Position numbers and translations under genes: made by a program
The notes under the pieces: generated by a model
Databases searched by the model: none
Seen by the model: only the letters and a program-made list of their open reading frames with translations
Told to the model about the DNA's origin: nothing
Part shown: piece after piece, positions 40,335 through 46,119 of the stretch
How the letters are laid out: the number at the start of each line of letters is the position of its first letter
How positions within the stretch are numbered: position 1 is the stretch's first letter
Assembly (NCBI GenBank): GCA_902489135.1
Contig: CABTYW010000007.1
Span: 1-46,119 of the forward strand
DNA: 46,119 nt
Origin: an uncultured Synergistaceae bacterium
GTDB taxonomy: Bacteria; Synergistota; Synergistia; Synergistales; Dethiosulfovibrionaceae
Direction: 5' to 3'

Positions 40335-41628
40335 GATTCATAAGTTGACCGCGAATTCTGCCGATAAAGTACAGGCTGCCGCAGACGATGACCGGACCTC
40401 CCGACTTTGCCGCTTCTTCCACGGCCCGCAGGGGATCGTGAATGACCGCAGGCGGAGTTTTCCAACGAAAGGCTTCAGCGGTTCGCGCCAGTTTTTCGGC
40501 TCTTTCGCAGCGCGGCGCATCGCTCAGTTCGGTGCAGTAAAGCCTTGACTGAGGCAGAGCCTCGGAATAGAGCTTCAACGACTGTCCGTAGTCTTTGTCG
40601 GACATGGAGGTGAATACCAGATTGATGGGCGTTTCCTCGTCGTAGAGGGCTTTCAGCGCTCTGATCAGCGCCGCCGTGCCGTGGGGATTGTGCGCACCGT
40701 CCAGGATCACGTCGGGATCGACGTGAAGAACTTCCATGCGTCCGGGCCAGCGAACACCGGCCAGCCCCTTCTGCGTGTCTTCAACGCTTACGGGAAGACG
40801 GTCGGCGACAAGTTCGAGGGCGCGCAGAGCCAGCGCCGCATTTTCAGGCTGATAAACGCCCGCCAGGGCAACGGTGTATTCGCAAGTTCCGCGGGGACTT
40901 GAAAAGACAAAACGGCTGCCCTGAAGCGACGTTCGAACGTCGGTGACCCGGCAGGTTTCGCTGAGCACTTCACCGCGCGCGCCGATTTCAGCACAGCGCC
41001 TTTTAAACTGCGCGTTCAGTTCAGCGGTTCCGCCGCAGTAAAGGGCGGGGCATCCCTTTTTCGCTATGTCGAATTTATTGGCCGCTATTTCCGTCAGCGT
41101 ATGGCCCAGAAGGTGCATGTGATCCATGCCCAGGGGCGTGATGATTGAAATCAGCGGTCGGGGCAGTATGTTGGTGGTGTCGTGGCGTCCGCCGAGGCCC
41201 GTTTCAATCACGGCCGCGTCCACGGCGCTGTCGGCGATCATCTTGAAGCACGCCGCCGTGGTGATCTGAAAGTATCCCAGTCGAAGTTCGGCGTCCGCCT
41301 TCAAAATTTCTTCGACGGCGTCGAGGGCGCGCGCCCACTGCTGAGGCGGCAGCGGCTTGCCGTCGATTCTCAGCCGCTCTCCGATATTCACAAGATGGGG
41401 GCTGGTGTACAGCGCCGTTCGGTATCCCCGGGCGCGCAGTACGGCGTCAAGATCGGCCGCCACCGAGCCTTTGCCGTTGGTGCCGGCAATATGAAGCGCC
41501 GGAAAGTGAATGGGATTTCCCAGCTTCTCCAATACTTTTTTTACGACAGCAAGCCCCGTCAGAGAATCGGGGCTTGTAAGCGCATTGATGCGCTCTTCAA
41601 TGAGTTTCCACGTGTCGTCCGTATTCAT
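40324..41628 (-). CDS. folC: Folylpolyglutamate synthase / dihydrofolate synthase
   Basis: A 434-residue Mur-ligase-like enzyme that adds glutamate to folates. The ATP loop is GTNGKGSVA (49-57); YTSPHLVNIGERLRIDG, GLGGRHDTTNI, the MDHMHLLG stretch and DGAHNPHGTAALI are the usual marks. It starts one base after the valS stop. The valS-folC order is conserved in many bacteria. Confidence 0.95.
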   Translation of the reverse strand: MNTDDTWKLIEERINALTSPDSLTGLAVVKKVLEKLGNPIHFPALHIAGTNGKGSVAADLDAVLRARGYRTALYTSPHLVNIGERLRIDGKPLPPQQWARALDAVEEILKADAELRLGYFQITTAACFKMIADSAVDAAVIETGLGGRHDTTNILPRPLISIITPLGMDHMHLLGHTLTEIAANKFDIAKKGCPALYCGGTAELNAQFKRRCAEIGARGEVLSETCRVTDVRTSLQGSRFVFSSPRGTCEYTVALAGVYQPENAALALRALELVADRLPVSVEDTQKGLAGVRWPGRMEVLHVDPDVILDGAHNPHGTAALIRALKALYDEETPINLVFTSMSDKDYGQSLKLYSEALPQSRLYCTELSDAPRCERAEKLARTAEAFRWKTPPAVIHDPLRAVEEAAKSGGPVIVCGSLYFIGRIRGQLMNHVF

Positions 41629-41629
41629 T

Positions 41630-44335
41630 TCAGTCTTTCGTCAGACTCCTGATGTTCTCAAGGATGCGCTCGCGGCGGCGCCTGGAGTCCGCTGCGCGCG
41701 TCCGTTCCGTTTCCACCACTTCTTCGGGCGCCCGCTGAACGAAGTTTTTGCTGGAAAGCTTCTTTTCGCTGCGTGCCAGATTGTCTTCAACCTGTTTGAG
41801 CTCTTTTTGAAGGCGCTCCACTTCCGCAACGGGGTCAAGGAGATCGCCCACCGGCAGAAAAACCTGGCCGGCCTGCACGATGGAACTCAACGCCAAATGG
41901 GGCTTGTCGGCCTCGGCGGCAATGATTTCGACGGCGTTCACCTTGGCGCACAGCGTGATGAGATCGCGGTTCGCCTCGAGCACGGGCTTGAAGGCTTCAT
42001 GAGCGCCGCGCAGCACCACGCGCTGCACGTTGCGGCTGGGCGGCAGGCCCGCTTCGGCGCGTAAATTACGGATTGATCGGATAAACTCCTGAAGTTCGTC
42101 CATTTGCGTCACGGACTCGGCGTCTTCTGCATAAACCGTCGGGTCGGGCCACTCCGAAAGCTCCATGGGCTTCTCGCCGAAGTCGAAGGCATGCCAAAGT
42201 TCCTCGGTTACGAAGGGAATGAAGGGGTGCATCAGCCGCAACGCGTCTTTGAAAACGCACAACAGCGTCTGCATTGTGGCCTTTCGGCGCTCCGGACCTT
42301 CGTCGCCGTAGAGCGCGGGCTTGGCCATCTCAATGTACCAGTCGCAGAAGTCCCCCCACATGAAGTCATAGATCTCGCGCGCCGCTTCGCCGAAGAAATA
42401 ACTGTCGAGGTCGCGCGTCACCGACTCGTCGAGCCGGCGGAGACGCTCAAAAATCCAGCGGTCGTGCAGACGCATGTGAGCCGCATCGGGAAGTCCGGCG
42501 ATGTCGGCACCTTCGAGGTTCATCAGAGCGAAACGGCTGGCATTCCAAATCTTGTTGATAAAGCGCTTGTAGTTCTCAATTTTCGAAGGTCCCATGAGAA
42601 TGTCCCGCCCCTGCACCGTCAGGGCGGCCACGGTGAAGCGCAGCGAGTCGGCGCCGTAAAGCTTGATCATGTCCATGGGGTCAATGCCGTTGCCCTTGGA
42701 CTTGCTCATCTTCTGGCCTTTTTCGTCGCGCACCAGGGCGTGAATGTAGACGTCACGGAAGGGCACGTCGTCCATAAATTCCAGACCCATCATAATCATG
42801 CGGGAGACCCAGAAGAAAATGATGTCAAAGCCCGTAATCAGCACCGATGTGGGATAGAAGTATTTCAGCTCTTCCGTCTTGTCGGGCCACCCCAGCGTGG
42901 TAAAGGGCCACAGGGCGCTGCTGAACCAAGTGTCCAGAACGTCCTCGTCCTGCTTCAGATTTTTTGAGCCGCACTTGGGGCAGCAGTCGGGATCTTGCTC
43001 CGCCACAACGAGATGGCCGCAGTCCGGGCACGTCCACGCGGGAATGCGGTGTCCCCACCAGAGCTGGCGTGAAATGCACCAATCGCGGACCCCGTCCATC
43101 CACTGATAGTACGTTGACGCCCACTGCGATGGAACCCATTTGATTTTCCCGGCCTCGGAGGCCTCGACGCCGCGTTTGGCCAACGGGGCGACTTTCACGA
43201 ACCACTGCTCCGACAGATAGGGTTCAACGGCCGTTCCGCAGCGATAACAATGGCCCACCTGATGAGGCAGCTCCTCCACTCTTTCAAGCACGCCCTCGGC
43301 TCTCAGAATTTCTTCGCTTTTCGCGCGGGCGTCGGCGACCGTCATGCCCTCCATGGCTTTTGCCGCCGCAGTCATGTTGATCATATGACCGTCTTCGTCG
43401 ATGACCTGAATGGGCTCAAGGTGATGGGTGACGCCCACCTGAAAGTCGTTGGGGTCATGGGCCGGCGTAATCTTGACGTAGCCCGTGCCGAAGGCCGGAT
43501 CGACCATGCGGTCGGCAATGACGGGAACGGCGCGCCCCCCCGTCATTTTGCCATCGATCAATTTCCCGCCGGTCATGGGGACGACCACCTCGCGTCCCGC
43601 CTGATCCTTGTGTGCCTCATCTCCGGGATGAACGGCCACGGCCACGTCGGCGATAATGGTCTCGGGACGGGTGGTGGCGATCAGGATGAAGTCGCTGCTG
43701 TCTTTAAAATAGTAGCGCACATAGTACATGTGCCCCGGTTCTTCGGCATGCTCGACCTCGATGTCCGACAGCGCCGTGTGGCAATGGGGACACCAGTTGA
43801 CGATGTACTTTCCTTTGTAAATGAGCCCCTTCTCGTACAGGCGGCAGAATACGGTTCGCACCGCTTTTGACAAGCCTTCGTCCATGGTGAAGCGTTCGCG
43901 CTTCCAGTCGCAGGAATCACCCAGGCTCTTCATCTGCGCCACAATGCGGCCGCGATATTCCTCTTTCCATTGCCACGTCCGCTTCACGAAGGCGTCGCGG
44001 CCCAGCTCGCGGCGCGTTACGCCTTCTTTGATGAGGCGGCGCTCCACCACGTTCTGAGTGGCAATGCCGGCGTGATCAGTCCCGGGCTGCCAGAGGACGC
44101 AGTAGCCGCGCGCTCTCTTGTAGCGGGCGAGAATATCCTGAAAGGTGTGGTCGTAGGCGTGTCCCATGTGAAGGGCGCCGGTGACGTTGGGCGGCGGAAG
44201 CACAATGGAAAAGGCTTTCTTTGTCGGGTCAACCTTAGAATCGAAAAGGTCCTGATCGATCCACCACTGATACCACTTGCTCTCAATTGGCGCGGGGTCA
44301 TAGGCCGCGGGCAGTTGGACGGTGCGTGAGGCCAT
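41630..44335 (-). CDS. valS: Valyl-tRNA synthetase
   Basis: A 901-residue class I synthetase. The HIGH motif is HMGH (56-59, after LPPPNVTGAL), KMSKS is intact in GQKMSKSKGNGIDP near residue 540, and the editing domain carries ATTRPETIIADVAVAVHP. Two cysteine pairs (WTCPDCGH and CCPKCGS) look like a zinc ribbon. The last 70 residues form the valine-type coiled-coil arm. Length is normal. GAGGAGG precedes the ATG. It follows engB by 36 bases. Confidence 0.97.
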   Translation of the reverse strand: MASRTVQLPAAYDPAPIESKWYQWWIDQDLFDSKVDPTKKAFSIVLPPPNVTGALHMGHAYDHTFQDILARYKRARGYCVLWQPGTDHAGIATQNVVERRLIKEGVTRRELGRDAFVKRTWQWKEEYRGRIVAQMKSLGDSCDWKRERFTMDEGLSKAVRTVFCRLYEKGLIYKGKYIVNWCPHCHTALSDIEVEHAEEPGHMYYVRYYFKDSSDFILIATTRPETIIADVAVAVHPGDEAHKDQAGREVVVPMTGGKLIDGKMTGGRAVPVIADRMVDPAFGTGYVKITPAHDPNDFQVGVTHHLEPIQVIDEDGHMINMTAAAKAMEGMTVADARAKSEEILRAEGVLERVEELPHQVGHCYRCGTAVEPYLSEQWFVKVAPLAKRGVEASEAGKIKWVPSQWASTYYQWMDGVRDWCISRQLWWGHRIPAWTCPDCGHLVVAEQDPDCCPKCGSKNLKQDEDVLDTWFSSALWPFTTLGWPDKTEELKYFYPTSVLITGFDIIFFWVSRMIMMGLEFMDDVPFRDVYIHALVRDEKGQKMSKSKGNGIDPMDMIKLYGADSLRFTVAALTVQGRDILMGPSKIENYKRFINKIWNASRFALMNLEGADIAGLPDAAHMRLHDRWIFERLRRLDESVTRDLDSYFFGEAAREIYDFMWGDFCDWYIEMAKPALYGDEGPERRKATMQTLLCVFKDALRLMHPFIPFVTEELWHAFDFGEKPMELSEWPDPTVYAEDAESVTQMDELQEFIRSIRNLRAEAGLPPSRNVQRVVLRGAHEAFKPVLEANRDLITLCAKVNAVEIIAAEADKPHLALSSIVQAGQVFLPVGDLLDPVAEVERLQKELKQVEDNLARSEKKLSSKNFVQRAPEEVVETERTRAADSRRRRERILENIRSLTKD

Positions 44336-44371
44336 TTGAAGTTCCTCCTCGGTTAAATGTGCAGATTTGTG

Positions 44372-44968
44372 TTACTGAAGAGCTGTCGTGAGGTAAAGCT
44401 CAACCTGAGCTTTCAGCGCTTCGATGCTGGCCGGCTCGTTGACCGAACAGGCCAGAGGCATGTTCCATGAGTACAGACCTTTTTCAACGTATTGCAAAAT
44501 CATATCCCGGCGCTTTGTCGGCGCAATTTTATCGGCTTTGGTAAATGCCACCTGAATGGGGACGCCGAGGGATTTCAGCCACTGCTGAAGCTCTCTGTCC
44601 TTTTCGAGCAGCCCGCGGCGGATGTCTACAAGATGAATGACCAGCGCCAACTGCTCTCGTCCCGCGATGTAGTTTTCGATCATTTTTGCCCAGCTGTCGC
44701 GTTCGTCACGGCTTCGCGCCGCGAAGCCGAAGCCGGGCAGATCCACCAATGTGAAGGGCACGGCGGCCTCAACGTCAAAAAAGTTGATGCTGCGGGTCAG
44801 CCCCGGAGCGGAGCTGGTGCGAGCCAGCTTCTGCCCCACCAGTTTGTTGAGCAGCGACGACTTTCCCACGTTGGAACGGCCCGCAAGGGCAATTTCAACT
44901 TTGTCACCGCGCGGAAGCTGCCCAATTGTATAGGCCGTGCAGAGGAGCGTTGCGTTCCATGAAATCAT
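44372..44968 (-). CDS. engB: Ribosome biogenesis GTPase EngB (YihA/YsxC)
   Basis: A 198-residue TRAFAC GTPase. G1 is AGRSNVGKSSLLN (about 29-41), G2 PGLTRSINFF, G3 VDLPGFGFA, G4 FTKADK. It helps assemble the 50S subunit. The ATG overlaps the lon stop codon (ATGA), the common lon-engB pairing. Confidence 0.95.
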   Translation of the reverse strand: MISWNATLLCTAYTIGQLPRGDKVEIALAGRSNVGKSSLLNKLVGQKLARTSSAPGLTRSINFFDVEAAVPFTLVDLPGFGFAARSRDERDSWAKMIENYIAGREQLALVIHLVDIRRGLLEKDRELQQWLKSLGVPIQVAFTKADKIAPTKRRDMILQYVEKGLYSWNMPLACSVNEPASIEALKAQVELYLTTALQ

Positions 44969-46119
44969 TGTGAGTTCTCCGTTAAAACCGTCTCGAAGAC
45001 GCGCCGGGCCGAAGCGGTAAAATGGAAGCGAACGTTCTCTTTGATCCAGGGCTCCATGTCGTCCACGTCGGGCCTGTTGGCTTCCGGCACAAAAAGATTA
45101 TAAATCCCGAAGCGCTTTGCCGCCAGAGTTTTTTCGCGCAGACCGCCGATGGGAAGCACGTCGCCGCGCAGTGAAATTTCGCCGGTCATGGCATAGCCTG
45201 GACGGTATTTCGCTCCCGACAGCGCCGAGAACAGCGCGATGGCCATGGTAATCCCCGCCGACGGTCCGTCCTTGGGAATGGCGCCTTCGGGCACGTTGAG
45301 ATGGAGGTCAAAACCGCTCCATTTCGGTTCGGTGCGGGAGGTCAGCTCACTCCAGTGCGATTTGACAAATCCCAGTGCCGTCAGCGCCGATTCCTGCATG
45401 ACTTTGCCGAGATTTCCCGTGAGATGGAGCTCACCTTTGCCGTGCATTTTCACGGCCTCGATGACGAGCACGTCGCCGCCGGCGGCGGTCCAGGCCAATC
45501 CCACGGCAAGTCCGCTCTCGGGAACTTTGGGAAGTCTGACGTCGGGGTGGTGAGGCGAACCGAGATACTGAGCCACTTTTTTCGTCGTGACGATTTCGGC
45601 GTGAAAGCTTTGCCCCTTCTCCCGGCTCTGAAGAGCGGCCAACGCCACCTTGCGGAACATGGTCGTCAGTTGCCGATCCAGCTGACGGACTCCCGCTTCG
45701 CGGGTATAGTCGGCGATGACGCTTTTCAGCGCCGCAGGCGAAAGTCGCACGTCGCTCTTTGTGAGGCCGCTCTCGCGATAAACGGCGGGCAGCAGATAGT
45801 CTCTGGCGATGTGATATTTTTCCTCGGGAAGGTAACCCGACAGTTCAATGACGTCCATGCGGTCGAGAAGCGGCGCGGGAATGGTGTCAGTCACGTTGGC
45901 CGTGGTGATGAAAAGCACGTCGCTGAGATCCAGAGGCACTTCGAGATAATGGTCGGTGAAGTGGGAATTCTGGCCGGGATCAAGCACTTCAAGAAGCGCG
46001 CTGGCGGGGTCGCCGCGGAAGTCCGATCCGATTTTGTCCACCTCGTCCAGCAGCATGACGGGATTGCGGCAGCCTGATTCTTTGAGCTTCTGTACAATAC
46101 GTCCCGGCATGGCGCCGAT
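44965..46119 (-). CDS. lon: ATP-dependent protease Lon, N-terminus beyond right edge
   Basis: About 384 C-terminal residues of Lon are present; the frame is open to the window edge and begins within IGAMPGRIVQKLKESG. Next come Walker B LLDEVDKIG, DPASALLEVLDPGQN, sensor region LFITTANVTDTIP, the helical sensor domain and the serine-lysine protease domain. The catalytic serine is in PKDGPSAGIT (codon 45259-45261), with the lysine in GGLREKTLAAKR. Lon degrades misfolded and regulatory proteins. The N-terminal substrate domain and Walker A are outside the window. Confidence 0.97.
   Translation of the reverse strand: MGAMPGRIVQKLKESGCRNPVMLLDEVDKIGSDFRGDPASALLEVLDPGQNSHFTDHYLEVPLDLSDVLFITTANVTDTIPAPLLDRMDVIELSGYLPEEKYHIARDYLLPAVYRESGLTKSDVRLSPAALKSVIADYTREAGVRQLDRQLTTMFRKVALAALQSREKGQSFHAEIVTTKKVAQYLGSPHHPDVRLPKVPESGLAVGLAWTAAGGDVLVIEAVKMHGKGELHLTGNLGKVMQESALTALGFVKSHWSELTSRTEPKWSGFDLHLNVPEGAIPKDGPSAGITMAIALFSALSGAKYRPGYAMTGEISLRGDVLPIGGLREKTLAAKRFGIYNLFVPEANRPDVDDMEPWIKENVRFHFTASARRVFETVLTENSQ

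Noticed and set aside
1..46119. Search for tRNA, rRNA, transposase, integrase, attachment sites or phage genes
   Set aside because: No cloverleaf-like T-loop sequence, rRNA segment or mobile-element protein was seen; base composition and gene style look uniform across the window.

Overview
The window is a compact, GC-rich bacterial chromosome segment made almost entirely of housekeeping genes, nearly all on the minus strand. Gene content points to an anaerobic, Gram-negative, amino-acid-fermenting bacterium. I infer a member of the Synergistota (for example a Pyramidobacter/Jonquetella relative). The reasons are a threonine-to-glycine degradation pair, a biotin-dependent sodium-pump decarboxylase, a clostridial-type family 4 UDG and Asp23-like protein, a SpoIID-domain protein without any sporulation genes, a MEP isoprenoid pathway and zinc-type L28. 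The taxonomic call rests on recollection of families, not on a search.

Layout from left to right. 1-2101: pnp (C-terminus cut by the left edge) and rpsO, with a terminator and a repeat-bearing spacer between them and a strong promoter before rpsO. 2266-5342: tdh-kbl (threonine to glycine and acetyl-CoA) diverging from a GntR/FCD regulator. 5495-6133: a short formate/nitrite-type channel, convergent with the next block. 6186-12585: xseB-ispA-dxs-tlyA-nadK-recN, a tightly overlapping operon. 12737-12931: rpmB on the plus strand with its own promoter and terminator. 13217-25756: nadE-yebC-ruvC-ruvA-ruvB-spoIID-queA-mltG-yqeH-tldD-ftsK (read right to left), ending in an unusual set of interleaved inverted repeats. 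25844-35437: rpiB-upp fusion, a WecA-like transferase, murA, a P-loop/Asp23 fusion, UDG, uppS, cdsA, dxr, rseP, ispG. 35572-38478: a small membrane protein gene, then decarboxylase alpha, delta-type and biotin-carrier subunits, with a folded leader between the first two. 38597-46119: lon (N-terminus cut by the right edge), engB, valS, folC, pgeF and a Gfo/Idh/MocA dehydrogenase.

Functional themes. Four of the MEP/prenyl genes (dxs, ispA, dxr, ispG) and uppS supply the undecaprenyl carrier used by the WecA-like enzyme and by peptidoglycan synthesis (murA, mltG, SpoIID-domain protein). cdsA and rseP serve the membrane. recN, ruvABC, xseB and UDG are repair genes. The decarboxylase genes suggest sodium-coupled energy conservation, but the membrane beta subunit is not in the window.

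There is no mobile element, CRISPR array, rRNA or tRNA that I can see. No obviously new multi-gene system is present. The most interesting points are two gene fusions (RpiB-Upp and P-loop-Asp23), a three-way-junction-like leader before the decarboxylase operon, interleaved hairpins after ftsK, and an unidentified small membrane protein upstream of the sodium pump.
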